Below are positions 16,262 to 25,660 of a stretch of 64,000 bases of DNA, piece by piece. This DNA is from Streptomyces sp. NBC_00376 (GTDB lineage: Bacteria > Actinomycetota > Actinomycetes > Streptomycetales > Streptomycetaceae): the NCBI RefSeq assembly GCF_036077095.1, contig NZ_CP107960.1, positions 434,001 through 498,000 of the forward strand, written 5' to 3'. The notes beneath the pieces were generated by a model. The model saw nothing but the letters and a program-made list of their open reading frames with translations, was not told where the DNA came from and ran no database searches. Each line of letters begins with the position of its first letter. The stretch's first letter is position 1. The position numbers and the translations under genes were made by a program.

Positions 16262-19159
16262 GTGCAAAGACTCCCTGCGGCAACGCTCCCCGAGATCTCC
16301 GCACTCTCCGCCTGCTCCGTGGTCTTCCTGCCCGGAGATCCCTCCCGTACCGGCCGCGTCGCCTTCTGGCACCCGGACGGCAGCAGCCCGCCCGACGGTC
16401 CCGGATCCGTGGAGGAACTGGCCGTCGTCGGCGCCGACGCGCGGGTGTACGCCGTACCGGCACGATTGCTCCCGGTCCGCGACGTACTGCCCGTGCTGAC
16501 GCGTGCGCGGGCCTCGGCGCATGCCTCCGACGCGGCCGCGTTCTGGGGTGCGGCCGCCCTCCTCGCTCTCCAACTCGCCGCCCGGGGCCTGCTGCTGCCT
16601 GGTCTCAGCGTCACGGATCACGATGCCTGGCGGGCCGGTCCGCTGACTGCGGAGGACCAGTCACGGATCCGTACCCTCGCCGCCTCGATGCCGCCCCTCG
16701 CCCACGCGGTACCGCTCGACGGGGCCGCGGAGCCCGTACTGCTGCCCGAGCCCGAGCGGTTGCTGCGCGCGTTCCTCGACGCGGTGGCGGACGGTCTGCC
16801 CCGCACCCCCGCCGCACCGATCGCAGGCGGCGGCCCGGCCTTCACCGTCGATGAACCGCAGCAGCTGCCCGGCCACCGGGCCTGGGTCACCGATGTCGCG
16901 GCCGGGCACGACGCGGGCGTCCGGCTCTCGCTCCGGGTGGAGGCGTCCGGGCTCACCGCTCCGGACAAGGAGGGCGAGCTGTCCGCCGGCCCCTCCTTCC
17001 GGACTGTCCTGCAGATCCACAGTGTCAGCGATCCGACGCTGGTCGCCGATGCGGCCGAGGTCTGGGCGGGCGGCGCGGGCACCGCGGCAGCTTTCGGACC
17101 ACGTGCCCGGATGGACGTCCTGCCGGCGCTGCGCCGGGCGGCTCGTGCCTGGTCGCCGCTGTCTCCGCTGCTGTCCGCCGCGGTGCCCGACTCCGTCGAG
17201 CCGGACGACGACGAACTCGCCGAACTCCTCGGCCCCGCCGGACGGGCACTGGCCGCGACCGGGGTCCAGGTGCACTGGCCCAAGGAGCTGGCCCGCAAAC
17301 TCACCGCCCGCGCGGTGATCGGTCCGCCCGACGGCGAGGAGGACGACGAGGGGCGCGAGGGGGTCGCGCGTACCGGCTCCGAGGCACCGCCGCTCCTGTC
17401 GGCCGATGCGCTACTGGCGTTCGACTGGTGGTTCGCGCTGGGTGACCAGAAGCTCAGCCGCGCCGAGCTGGACCGCCTGGCCGAGGCCAATCGGCCGGTG
17501 GTGCGGCTGCGGGACCAGTGGGTGCTGATCGACCCCGAGGAGGCCCGGCGGGCCCGTGAGACCCGGGACCGCAAGGTCACACCGATCGATGCGCTGGGCG
17601 CGGCCCTGACCGGTTCCACCGAGGTCGACGGGCAGCGGGTCGAGGTCCGGGCCACCGGCTGGCTGGAGCGGTTGCGCCGTCGGCTGGCCGACCCGGAGGC
17701 GGCCGGGCAGCAGGGCGAGCCGCATCCGGTCGGCCCGCCCGAGGCCCTCGACGCCACCTTGCGCGACTATCAGCTGCGCGGTCTGAACTGGCTGCACACC
17801 ATGACCTCGCTCGGTCTCGGCGGCTGCCTCGCCGACGACATGGGTCTCGGCAAGACCATCACGCTGATCGCGCTGCATCTGCACCGCCAGAGCATCGAAT
17901 CGGCCGCCGGGCCGACGCTGGTGGTCTGTCCGACTTCCCTCATGGGGAACTGGCAGCGGGAGATCGAGAAGTTCGCGCCGGGCACGCCGGTACGCCGCTT
18001 CCACGGCGGATCGCGCAGCCTCGCCGAACTGGCCGACGGCGAGTTCGTGCTCACCACGTACGGCACCATGCGGCTCGACGCGGCGAAGCTCGCCGGCATC
18101 CGGTGGGGTCTGGTGGTCGCCGACGAGGCCCAGCACGTGAAGAACCCGTACTCGGCAACGGCCAAGCAGCTGCGGACGATCGGCGGGCAGGCCAGGGTGG
18201 CGCTCACCGGCACTCCGGTGGAGAACAACCTCTCCGAGCTGTGGGCGATCCTCGACTGGACGACGCCCGGTCTGCTGGGACGGCTCGGCACCTTCCGTAC
18301 CCGCTACGCGCGCACCGCGGAAGGCGGTGATCCGGCGGCCGCCGAGCGGCTCGCCGCGCTGGTGCGGCCGTTCCTGCTGCGACGGCGCAAATGCGATCCG
18401 GGTATCGCACCGGAGCTGCCGCCGAAGACCGAGACGGACCGCACGGTGTCTCTGACGGCGGAACAGACCGGTCTGTACGAAGCGGTGGTGCGCGAGACGC
18501 TGGAAGCGATCTCCGGCGCCGACGGCTTCGCCCGACGCGGTCTCGTCGTCAAACTGCTGACGGCGCTGAAGCAGATCTGCAACCACCCTGCGCAGTACCT
18601 GAAGGAGAACGAGCCCCGGATCGCGGACCGTTCGGGAAAGGTCGAGCTGCTGGACGAACTGCTCGACACGATCCTGGCGGAGGAGGCGAGCGTGCTGGTT
18701 TTCACCCAGTACGTGCAGATGGCCCGGCTGCTCGAACAGCACCTGGCGGCACGCGGGGTGCGCACGCAGTTCCTGCACGGCGGGACGCCCGTCGCGGAGC
18801 GCGAGGCGATGGTCAACCGCTTCCAGGCGGGCGAAGCCCCAGTGTTCCTGCTGTCGTTGAAGGCGGCCGGTACGGGTCTCAACCTCACCCGGGCCGGTCA
18901 TGTCGTGCACTTCGACCGCTGGTGGAACCCGGCGGTCGAGGCTCAGGCCACCGACCGCGCGTACCGGATCGGCCAGACCCAGCCGGTGCAGGTGCACAGG
19001 CTGATCGCCGAGGGCACCATCGAGGACCGGATCGCCGGCATGCTGTCCCGCAAGCAGGGGCTCGCGGACGCGGTGCTCGGCTCCGGCGAGGCGGCGCTGA
19101 CCGAACTGACCGATGCGGAACTGACCGATCTGGTGGAGCTGCGAGGGGGCACACGATGA
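16262..19159 (+). CDS. SNF2-family DEAD/DEAH-box helicase
   Basis: A 965-residue Swi2/Snf2 ATPase, a DNA translocase. The N-terminal 450 residues are the SNF2_N-associated region of bacterial homologues; the motor starts near residue 500 with DDMGLGKT (Walker A Lys about residue 531), then DEAQHVKNP (Walker B), LTGTPVENNLSELW (motif III region), and a helicase C-terminal lobe with VLVFTQY, LKAAGTGLNLT and the arginine-finger motif ATDRAYRIGQ. The start is uncertain: GTG 16262 follows a GAGGAA with a longish spacer, while ATG 16193 has no ribosome-binding site. The stop overlaps the SWIM gene by ATGA, a pairing seen in many actinomycetes, so the two proteins probably act together on DNA. Confidence 0.92.
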   Translation: MQRLPAATLPEISALSACSVVFLPGDPSRTGRVAFWHPDGSSPPDGPGSVEELAVVGADARVYAVPARLLPVRDVLPVLTRARASAHASDAAAFWGAAALLALQLAARGLLLPGLSVTDHDAWRAGPLTAEDQSRIRTLAASMPPLAHAVPLDGAAEPVLLPEPERLLRAFLDAVADGLPRTPAAPIAGGGPAFTVDEPQQLPGHRAWVTDVAAGHDAGVRLSLRVEASGLTAPDKEGELSAGPSFRTVLQIHSVSDPTLVADAAEVWAGGAGTAAAFGPRARMDVLPALRRAARAWSPLSPLLSAAVPDSVEPDDDELAELLGPAGRALAATGVQVHWPKELARKLTARAVIGPPDGEEDDEGREGVARTGSEAPPLLSADALLAFDWWFALGDQKLSRAELDRLAEANRPVVRLRDQWVLIDPEEARRARETRDRKVTPIDALGAALTGSTEVDGQRVEVRATGWLERLRRRLADPEAAGQQGEPHPVGPPEALDATLRDYQLRGLNWLHTMTSLGLGGCLADDMGLGKTITLIALHLHRQSIESAAGPTLVVCPTSLMGNWQREIEKFAPGTPVRRFHGGSRSLAELADGEFVLTTYGTMRLDAAKLAGIRWGLVVADEAQHVKNPYSATAKQLRTIGGQARVALTGTPVENNLSELWAILDWTTPGLLGRLGTFRTRYARTAEGGDPAAAERLAALVRPFLLRRRKCDPGIAPELPPKTETDRTVSLTAEQTGLYEAVVRETLEAISGADGFARRGLVVKLLTALKQICNHPAQYLKENEPRIADRSGKVELLDELLDTILAEEASVLVFTQYVQMARLLEQHLAARGVRTQFLHGGTPVAEREAMVNRFQAGEAPVFLLSLKAAGTGLNLTRAGHVVHFDRWWNPAVEAQATDRAYRIGQTQPVQVHRLIAEGTIEDRIAGMLSRKQGLADAVLGSGEAALTELTDAELTDLVELRGGTR

Positions 19160-20517
19160 GCGACGGACACGACGGCTACCGCTACGACGGTGGCGCGTAC
19201 GAGAGCGCCAGCCGGGGTGACGCCGCTCCGGGTCAGGAACGGACCTTCGCCGCGCTGCCGCCCGCGCACGGCCGCGGCTTCGCCGGGTCCTGGTGGGGCC
19301 AGGCGTGGCTGAAGGCCCTGGAGGACACCGCGCTGGACGGCCAGCAGCTGAAGAAGGGGCGCAGGTTCGCCCGCGAGGGCCGGGTCGGTGCGGTCTCCGT
19401 GCGGCCCGGCCGGATCACCGCGGTGGTCCGCGACGGGGACTCGTCCACGTACCGCAGCGATGTGCTGCTCCAGGAGTTGAGCGAGGCGGACTGGGAGCGG
19501 TTCCTCGAGATGGCCGTCGAGCGGGCCGGGCACATCGCGGCGCTGCTGGACCGGGAGATGCCGCCGCACCTGGTGGAGGACGCGGCGGCGGCCGGGGTGG
19601 AGCTGCTGCCCGGGATCGGCGATCTGGACCCGGAGTGCACCTGTGACGCGTGGGACCACTGTCCGCACACGGCTGCGCTGTGCTATCAGGTGGCGCGGCT
19701 GCTGGATCAGGACCCGTTCGTTCTGCTGCTGATGCGGGGGCGCGGTGAGCGGCGGCTGCTGGACGAGCTCCAGGTCCGGATAGCGGCCCGCGCCGAGGGG
19801 CACGGGGCGTCCGGTCCGGCCGACAGGACGGAGGCTGCTGCGGCGAAGGCCGACGAGCGGGGTGTACGGGCGGACGAGGCGTTCGCCGCACGGGACATCC
19901 TGCCCCCGTTGCCCGATCCCCCGCCGCTGCCCGCGGAGCCAGGATCGGCGCCGTCCCTGGACACGGAGTCCGAACCACAGGCCGGTATCGACCCGGCGGC
20001 ACTGGAGGTGCTGGCGACGGACGGTGCGGCACGCGCCCACCGGATGCTGGCCGACGCGCTCTCGCCCGGCCATGAACAGCAGCCGCTGCCGACCGGGCTG
20101 ACCCCGCATCAGGATGCCGTGCGACTGGCCGCGGAGACCCGGCCCGAGCCCTGGATCGTGAAGCGGCTGGCGGCCGGTTCGGGGCGGCGCGGGGCGGAGC
20201 TCGACGCGGCGGTGCGGGCCTGGCGGTACGGCGGGGTGGCGGCGCTGACCGTGCTCGAAGAGGAGTGGACACCCGATCCGGAGCACCTGGCCAGGGCGCG
20301 GGCCCGGCTCGCCGAGGCGTGGGAGGAGGGTGAGCGGCCCCGGCTGCGGTCGGCGGGCAATCGGTGGACCGCGGTGGCCGGTGGCGCGCAGCTCCGGTAC
20401 GGACGCGACGGGCGCTGGTGGCCGTACCGGAAGGAGGGCGGGCGCTGGGTCCCGGCCGGTCCGGCGGACGACGACCCGGCGGCCGCGCTGGCGGGCTCGG
20501 GCACTTCGGAGGACTGA
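19156..20517 (+). CDS. SWIM zinc-finger protein, partner of the SNF2 helicase
   Basis: A 453-residue protein with a SWIM zinc finger: Cys161, Cys163, Cys169 and His171 in CTCDAWDHCPH, matching CxCx(n)CxH. SWIM domains bind DNA or protein. The N-terminus has the family block GFAGSWWGQAWLKALEDTALDGQQLKKGRRFAREGRV split over residues about 35-72. The C-terminal half is variable, with an Ala/Asp-rich linker and a Trp-containing end (YGRDGRWWPYRKEGGRW). It overlaps the helicase stop (ATGA), so the two are translationally coupled and likely function as a complex in DNA remodelling or repair. A strong hairpin follows. Confidence 0.9.
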   Translation: MSDGHDGYRYDGGAYESASRGDAAPGQERTFAALPPAHGRGFAGSWWGQAWLKALEDTALDGQQLKKGRRFAREGRVGAVSVRPGRITAVVRDGDSSTYRSDVLLQELSEADWERFLEMAVERAGHIAALLDREMPPHLVEDAAAAGVELLPGIGDLDPECTCDAWDHCPHTAALCYQVARLLDQDPFVLLLMRGRGERRLLDELQVRIAARAEGHGASGPADRTEAAAAKADERGVRADEAFAARDILPPLPDPPPLPAEPGSAPSLDTESEPQAGIDPAALEVLATDGAARAHRMLADALSPGHEQQPLPTGLTPHQDAVRLAAETRPEPWIVKRLAAGSGRRGAELDAAVRAWRYGGVAALTVLEEEWTPDPEHLARARARLAEAWEEGERPRLRSAGNRWTAVAGGAQLRYGRDGRWWPYRKEGGRWVPAGPADDDPAAALAGSGTSED

Positions 20518-20551
20518 GCCCCGCTCGTACGGCCGGCGAGGCCGATCGGCA

Positions 20552-20614
20552 ACGGGAGGGGGAGGGTGCGGAGCGGGGCGACGGAGTCTCCGCTCCGCCC
20601 CCGCCCCCTCCCGT
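20552..20614. terminator. Hairpin terminator after the helicase/SWIM operon
   Basis: A purine-rich arm (ACGGGAGGGGGAGGG..., from 20552) and a pyrimidine-rich arm (...CCCCCTCCCGT, to 20614) pair over about 22 bp with two mismatches, closed by a loop of roughly 17 nt. It starts 35 bp after the SWIM stop codon. Confidence 0.85.
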
Positions 20615-20714
20615 CGCCACGTTCTGCCCGTGCGTTCAACTGGACGTCACCGCGCGTTGAGAGCGAGGGCGGAACCTGACGGCCGTCAGAGCTTTTCATG
20701 CACCAGGAGGCCCC

Positions 20715-22064
20715 ATGTCCGCGCGCGTTGTCCGTCGTTCCCTTGCCGTCGGCCTGCCGCTCGCCCTGCTCGGTACGGTGATCGCGACGGGAACGGCAAT
20801 CGGCGCGCAGGACCGGCACCAGCGTCCGGAGCGCACGGCGCGGGTCACCGGGACCGCCGTGCTCGGCGACGTTCCGCTGGCCGGCTTCAGCAACCGGCTG
20901 CTGCCGGGAACGGTCGCGGACGACCGGGGGGTGCGGCTCGGCGGCATCGGCAGCGACATCTATCCGGCGGGCCGCCGGGGCGAGTTCTGGACCGTCACCG
21001 ACCGCGGGCCCAACGGGCAGATCAAGGTCGACGGGAAGAAGCGGCGCACCTTCCCGGTTCCCGGTTTCGACCCGGCGATCGTCAAGGTGCGGGTCAGCGG
21101 GAAGCGCGTCGAGGTCCTCCAGGCCATCCCGATCACCACCCGGTCCGGAGCCGCGGTCACGGGTCTGCCGAACCAGCCGGGCCGTGACGAGGCCCCGTAC
21201 ACCTACGACGCGAAGACGCCGCTCGGGTACGACCCGAACGGCCTGGACACCGAGGGCATCGTCCGTGCCACCGACGGCAGTTTCTGGCTCGTCGACGAGT
21301 ACGGCCCCTCCCTGGTGCACGTCTCCACGCGCGGCCGGGTGCTCGCCCGCTACGTGCCGGAGGGTCTCGGGCTGACGGGCGCCGACTATCCGGTGGTGGA
21401 GGCGCTGCCCGGCGTTCTTCTGCACCGCAAGATCAACCGCGGTTTCGAGGGGCTGGCCCTCCTGCCGGGCGGCGATCTGGTGCTCGCTGTGCAGAGCCCG
21501 CTCTCGCTGCCCGACCAGGACGCGGGCGAGGCCTCGCGCAATGTGCGGCTGCTGCGCTTCTCGACGAAGAAGCGCGCGGTCACCGCGGAGTACGCCTACC
21601 GGTTCGACGCGGTGGATGTCGTGGATCCGGGCGAGGACGACACCTCGGAGCTGAAGATCTCCTCGGTCGTCGCGCTCGGCCGGCACGAGCTGCTGGTCGA
21701 GGAGCGCACGGACAAGGCGGCCCGACTGCACCGGGTGACGCTCCCGCACGGCTCCGGAATCCTGGGATCCTCCTGGGACGACCCGACGACGTCTCCCTCG
21801 TACGAGGAACTCACCGAACCCTCGGCATCGGGCGTGCCGGTGCTCCGCAAGAGCCTGGTCGTCGACCTGGGCAAGGTCGCGGGCGTGCCCGGGAAGATCG
21901 AAGGAGTTGCGGTGACTGGCCGGGACACGCTCGTACTCATCAACGACAACGACTTCGGGATGACCGACGGCGCCGAGGCGTTCGACGCGAACGGCCGGCT
22001 GGTCGACAGCGGCATCGAGACGTCGGTGACTGAGCTGAAGCTCGCCCGCCCGCTGCACGGCTGA
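20715..22064 (+). CDS. Secreted esterase-like/phytase-like beta-propeller protein
   Basis: A 449-residue protein of the esterase-like activity of phytase family. An N-terminal signal peptide is clear (RRSLAVGLPLALLGTVIATGTAIGAQ), with cleavage near residue 32. The body has the family blocks LGGIGSDIYPAG, FWTVTDRGPNGQ, GLDTEGIVRATDGSFWLVDEYGPS and a Gly/Asp-rich C-terminal VLINDNDFGMTDG. Homologues are predicted to hydrolyse phosphate or other esters outside the cell; the substrate is not known. AGGAGG lies just upstream of the ATG. The gene is monocistronic, lying between two hairpin terminators. Confidence 0.88.
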   Translation: MSARVVRRSLAVGLPLALLGTVIATGTAIGAQDRHQRPERTARVTGTAVLGDVPLAGFSNRLLPGTVADDRGVRLGGIGSDIYPAGRRGEFWTVTDRGPNGQIKVDGKKRRTFPVPGFDPAIVKVRVSGKRVEVLQAIPITTRSGAAVTGLPNQPGRDEAPYTYDAKTPLGYDPNGLDTEGIVRATDGSFWLVDEYGPSLVHVSTRGRVLARYVPEGLGLTGADYPVVEALPGVLLHRKINRGFEGLALLPGGDLVLAVQSPLSLPDQDAGEASRNVRLLRFSTKKRAVTAEYAYRFDAVDVVDPGEDDTSELKISSVVALGRHELLVEERTDKAARLHRVTLPHGSGILGSSWDDPTTSPSYEELTEPSASGVPVLRKSLVVDLGKVAGVPGKIEGVAVTGRDTLVLINDNDFGMTDGAEAFDANGRLVDSGIETSVTELKLARPLHG

Positions 22065-22221
22065 CCGCGCACGCCCGCGTACGGACCCGCCTGCTGCACG
22101 GCTGACCCGCGCACACGCGCTTCCGCCGCAGCCCGTCCCTGCGCTGCACCTGCCCGCCGAGGGCTGGGATCGTCAACACCTCATCTCCTTAACGGACTTC
22201 ACTCCACACTCCCCATCCCCC

Positions 22222-22252
22222 GGCGCGGCCACTGGTCCCAAGTGGCCGCGCC
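22222..22252. terminator. Hairpin terminator after the phytase-like gene
   Basis: A perfect 12-bp stem, GGCGCGGCCACT (22222-22233) against AGTGGCCGCGCC (22241-22252), with a 7-nt loop, about 160 bp after the stop codon. The 319-bp gap up to the permease start also contains a second copy of the gene's last bases (GCTGCACGGCTGAC, about 22052 and 22093) and presumably the permease promoter. Confidence 0.88.
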
Positions 22253-22383
22253 CGTACCGATTTCGACGTCCGGCGCTCTCCCCGGTCCACAGAGGCCATT
22301 TCCGCCCCGCCGTCTTTCGCCACCCGCGCGGCGCCCGTACGGTAGGGCGCGCGAGACACTCGGCCGCACAAGGGAGCCGCGGG

Positions 22384-23883
22384 ATGTCGGGGGAATCGGA
22401 CAGCGGACTCCTGCGCGACGCCATCGGGCTGCGCGAGGTCCTGTTCCAGAGCGTCACGGCGATGGCGCCCGCCGCGGCCATCGCCGCGTCGATTCCGGCC
22501 GGGGCCGCCTTCGCGGGCGGCAGTCTGCCGCTGTCCGTGCTGGTGGCCCTGGTCGCCTGCCTGCTCACCGCCTCGTGCGTCGCCGAACTGGCCCGCCGGC
22601 TGCCGGCCGCCGGTTCCGTCGCCACCTACTCCGCGCAGGGGCTGCACCCGGCCATCGGGTTCCTCGTCGGCTGGGGATATGTCTTCGTCGAAGCACTGGT
22701 CCCCGCGCTGCTGCTGCTCCAGCTCGGCTTCACGACGGCGGGGACGCTGCACCAGGAGTGGTCGTCCTACCCGGCGGACCTGTGGTGGCCTTGGTCGCTG
22801 CTCGGTACGGTGATCATCGCGCTCGCCGGGTATTACGGCGTACGGGCCTCCGCCCGGTTCGGCACCGTGCTCGGCATCTTCGAGGTGCTCGTCTTCGTCG
22901 CCTTCGCCGTGCTGCTCATCGGGCAGGCCGGTGCGGACAACACCCTTTCGGTTTTCGGTAGTTCGCACACCGCCGACGGATACGGCGGCATCAGCGGGAT
23001 CTTCGCCGGTTCGGTCTACGCCGTGCTCGCCTTCGCGGGCTTCGAGGCGGCGGCGCCGCTCGCCGAGGAGGCCCGGAATCCCCGGCGCACGATGCGGCGT
23101 GCGGTGCTCGGTGCGGCGCTCTCCATCGGCCTGGTGTACGTCCTGACCACGTATGCGATGTCGGTGTACTTCGGGCCCGACAGGTTCGCCGGATTCGGCG
23201 GATCGGGGGCGGCCTCGTGGGAAGGCGTGGCCCGCGCCTCGTTCGGGCTGTTCTGGGTGCTGCTCTTCCTCGCCGTGGTCAACTCGACCGTGGCCAACGC
23301 CAACGCGTGTGCCAACGTGTCGACCCGGACGGCGTTCGCCCTCGGCCGTATCGGCGTGTTCCCGCAGGCGTTCGCGAGGCTCCACCCGCGGTTCCGGTCC
23401 CCCGTCATCGGCGTGGCCGTGCAGTTCGTGATCGCGGTCGGCGCGGCGCTCGGACTGGGTCTCGCCTATGACCCGGTGACCGCGTTCACGCTGCTGGCCA
23501 CCGTGATCGTCACGGTGATCATCGGTGTGTACATCATCGTGAATCTGTCCTGCGCCGGGTACTTCCTGCGACGACGTCGCGACGCCTTCAACCCCGTGCT
23601 CCACCTGCTGTTCCCGGTACTGGGCATCGCGGCGTTCGTCCCCGCCCTGCTGACGGCCGCCGGGATCCCGGCGTTCGACTTCGTCTCCGAACTCAGCGCG
23701 CCCGTCTCGTACGCCGGTCCGGTCGTCGGTGTCTGGATGCTGATCGGGATCGTTGTCCTCGTGGTGCTGCTGCGCAGGCATCCGGAGCGGGTGGCACAGA
23801 CCGGACGGGTCCATCTCGACGACACCCCGGCGCCGGCCGCAGAAGCCGGGACGGAAGCAGAGACAGGAGCAGTACAGCCATGA
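22384..23883 (+). CDS. APC-superfamily amino acid permease
   Basis: A 499-residue transporter with about twelve hydrophobic helices. The first helix block (VTAMAPAAAIAASIPAGAAFAGG) carries the unwound glycine-rich signature of APC transporters, and the family motif around helix 6 reads YAVLAFAGFEAAAPLAEEARNPRRTMRRA. The C-terminal 30 residues are an acidic soluble tail. Such permeases import amino acids or related amines by proton coupling. The stop overlaps the acetamidase start by ATGA, so it probably takes up the amide or amino compound that the next enzyme hydrolyses. Confidence 0.9.
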   Translation: MSGESDSGLLRDAIGLREVLFQSVTAMAPAAAIAASIPAGAAFAGGSLPLSVLVALVACLLTASCVAELARRLPAAGSVATYSAQGLHPAIGFLVGWGYVFVEALVPALLLLQLGFTTAGTLHQEWSSYPADLWWPWSLLGTVIIALAGYYGVRASARFGTVLGIFEVLVFVAFAVLLIGQAGADNTLSVFGSSHTADGYGGISGIFAGSVYAVLAFAGFEAAAPLAEEARNPRRTMRRAVLGAALSIGLVYVLTTYAMSVYFGPDRFAGFGGSGAASWEGVARASFGLFWVLLFLAVVNSTVANANACANVSTRTAFALGRIGVFPQAFARLHPRFRSPVIGVAVQFVIAVGAALGLGLAYDPVTAFTLLATVIVTVIIGVYIIVNLSCAGYFLRRRRDAFNPVLHLLFPVLGIAAFVPALLTAAGIPAFDFVSELSAPVSYAGPVVGVWMLIGIVVLVVLLRRHPERVAQTGRVHLDDTPAPAAEAGTEAETGAVQP

Positions 23884-24896
23884 ACGACCCCCGCATCCTG
23901 ACCGTCCGCCCCAAAGAGGGCGAGTATGCCTGGACCTTCGGTGGAGCGGCTCCGGTCGCCCGCATCGAGCCGGGGACGTTCCTCGACGTGTACACGGAGG
24001 ACTGCTTCGCCGGGCGGGTCCGCTCCGAGAAGGATCTGGTCTCCGAGGTCTGCGAGTTCCCCTTTCTGAACCCGCAGACCGGCCCCTTCCATGTGGTGGG
24101 CGCGGAGCCCGGCGACACCGTCGCGGTGCACTTCGTCTCCGTCGAACCGGCCAGGGACTGGGCGGCTTCGACAACCGTGCCGCTCTTCGGGGCGCTCACC
24201 TCCACCCACACCACCGCGTCCTTGCAGGCGCCGCTGCCCGAGGTGGTGTGGATGTGGCAGCTCGACCGGGCGCGCCGCACCTGTCTGTTCAGCGCCCGGG
24301 ACAGCGGCATCCAGGTGGAACTGCCGATGGACCCGATGCACGGCACGGTCGGGGTGGCCCCGGCCAACCTGGAGGTACGGTCCGCGCTGGTCCCGGACGC
24401 GCACGGCGGGAACATGGACACGCCGGAGATGCGAGCGGGCGTCACCTGCTACCTGGGCGTGAACGTCGAGGGGGCGCTGCTCAGCCTGGGCGACGGCCAT
24501 GCCCGTCAGGGCGAGGGCGAGACCTGCGGGGTCGCCGTGGAGTGCGCGATGAACACCGTGGTGCTCGTCGAGCTGCTGAAGGGGGTCACGACGCCGTGGC
24601 CGCGCATCGAGTCCGACACCCACCTGATGTCGACCGGCTCCGCCCGCCCGCTCGAAGACGCCTTCCGGATCTCCCAGTTGGACCTGGTGCAGTGGCTCGC
24701 GCGCGACTACGGCCTGTCGGAGCTCGACGCCTACCAGCTGGTCAGCCAGGCCGGTGAGGCCCCGCTGGCCAATGTGTGCGACACCAACTACACCTGCGTG
24801 GCGAAGATCCGCAAGGAATGGCTGCCCGCGGGCGACCCCCACCGCGGTCTCCACCGCCATCTGCGGGAGACCGCGACCCTGCTGGCCAGCCCCTGA
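23880..24896 (+). CDS. Acetamidase/formamidase family protein
   Basis: A 338-residue hydrolase of the FmdA/AmdA family, which releases ammonia from formamide, acetamide or similar short amides. The whole family core is present, including FLDVYTEDCFAG, TGPFHVVGAEPGDTVAVHF, the Gly-rich PDAHGGNMDTPEM block and LGDGHARQGEGETCGVAVEC, whose conserved acidic and His residues form the metal site. It is translationally coupled to the upstream APC permease, forming an uptake-and-hydrolysis pair for nitrogen. Specificity cannot be predicted. Confidence 0.92.
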   Translation: MNDPRILTVRPKEGEYAWTFGGAAPVARIEPGTFLDVYTEDCFAGRVRSEKDLVSEVCEFPFLNPQTGPFHVVGAEPGDTVAVHFVSVEPARDWAASTTVPLFGALTSTHTTASLQAPLPEVVWMWQLDRARRTCLFSARDSGIQVELPMDPMHGTVGVAPANLEVRSALVPDAHGGNMDTPEMRAGVTCYLGVNVEGALLSLGDGHARQGEGETCGVAVECAMNTVVLVELLKGVTTPWPRIESDTHLMSTGSARPLEDAFRISQLDLVQWLARDYGLSELDAYQLVSQAGEAPLANVCDTNYTCVAKIRKEWLPAGDPHRGLHRHLRETATLLASP

Positions 24897-24962
24897 CCAC
24901 CCACACCTCCCCGTCCTTCCTCACACCCCCGCCCCTCTTCCCCCACACACACAGGAGTGTTC

Positions 24963-25556
24963 ATGCACCGCAGAAGGATCCTCCAGGGTGCCGCCGCGAC
25001 GGCGGCCGCCGCCCTGATCCCGGCCTCCACCCGCGCCATGGCCGACACGACCGCGGGCGACACGGACTATCCGCTCGCCCACTGGACGCCCGCCTCCACC
25101 TCCAACTACACGGTGTCGAGCCGCCCTTCGGCCTATCCGGTCCAGTACGTGATCATCCATGTGACACAGGAGACGTACCCGGACACGATCGGGATCTTCC
25201 AGAATCCTGCGAAGCAGGTATCCGCGCACTATCTGGTGCGTTCGGCCGACGGCTATGTCGCCCAGTGCGTCCGGGAGAAGAACATCGCCTGGCATGCGGG
25301 CAACTGGGACTACAACACGCGGAGCATCGGGATCGAGCACGAGGGCTGGGTGGACAAGCCCTCGTACTTCACCAACGCCATGTACGAGAAGTCCGCGCTG
25401 CTGACAGCCTCGGTGTGCGACCGCTACAACATCCCCAAGGACCGCGCGCACATCCTCGCCCACGCCCAGGTCCCCGGCACCGACCACACCGATCCCGGCC
25501 CGAACTGGGACTGGGTGCGGTACATCCGGCTCGTCAATCTGTACTCGGCGGGCTGA
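24963..25556 (+). CDS. Tat-exported N-acetylmuramoyl-L-alanine amidase (Amidase_2)
   Basis: A 197-residue peptidoglycan amidase that would cleave the bond between N-acetylmuramic acid and L-alanine outside the cell. The N-terminus MHRRRILQGAAATAAAALIP is a twin-arginine signal, giving a mature start near residue 28. The zinc-binding set fits His65 (VIIHVTQ), a His in HAQVPGTDH and the downstream Asp of DPG, with the usual IAWHAGNWDYN and SIGIEHEG blocks. AGGAG lies 5 nt before the ATG at 24963; a GTG two codons earlier is less likely. No cell-wall-binding domain is attached. It lies 66 bp after the acetamidase gene. Confidence 0.9.
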   Translation: MHRRRILQGAAATAAAALIPASTRAMADTTAGDTDYPLAHWTPASTSNYTVSSRPSAYPVQYVIIHVTQETYPDTIGIFQNPAKQVSAHYLVRSADGYVAQCVREKNIAWHAGNWDYNTRSIGIEHEGWVDKPSYFTNAMYEKSALLTASVCDRYNIPKDRAHILAHAQVPGTDHTDPGPNWDWVRYIRLVNLYSAG

Positions 25557-25660
25557 CCCGCCTTCGCCACCCGGGCCGATCGTTCTCTTCACCGCGGTTG
25601 TCGCAGCGGCCGGCTGCGACGACGATGGGTGTGCGGGAAGCCCCTGGACGGGAGGGTGAG

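Noticed and set aside
20109..22058. Minus-strand 649-residue frame across the SWIM and phytase-like genes
   Set aside because: It crosses a strong terminator and two well-supported genes; its composition is typical of antisense frames.
22189..24174. Minus-strand 661-residue frame rich in Arg, Gly and His opposite the permease
   Set aside because: Low-complexity antisense shadow of the APC permease gene.
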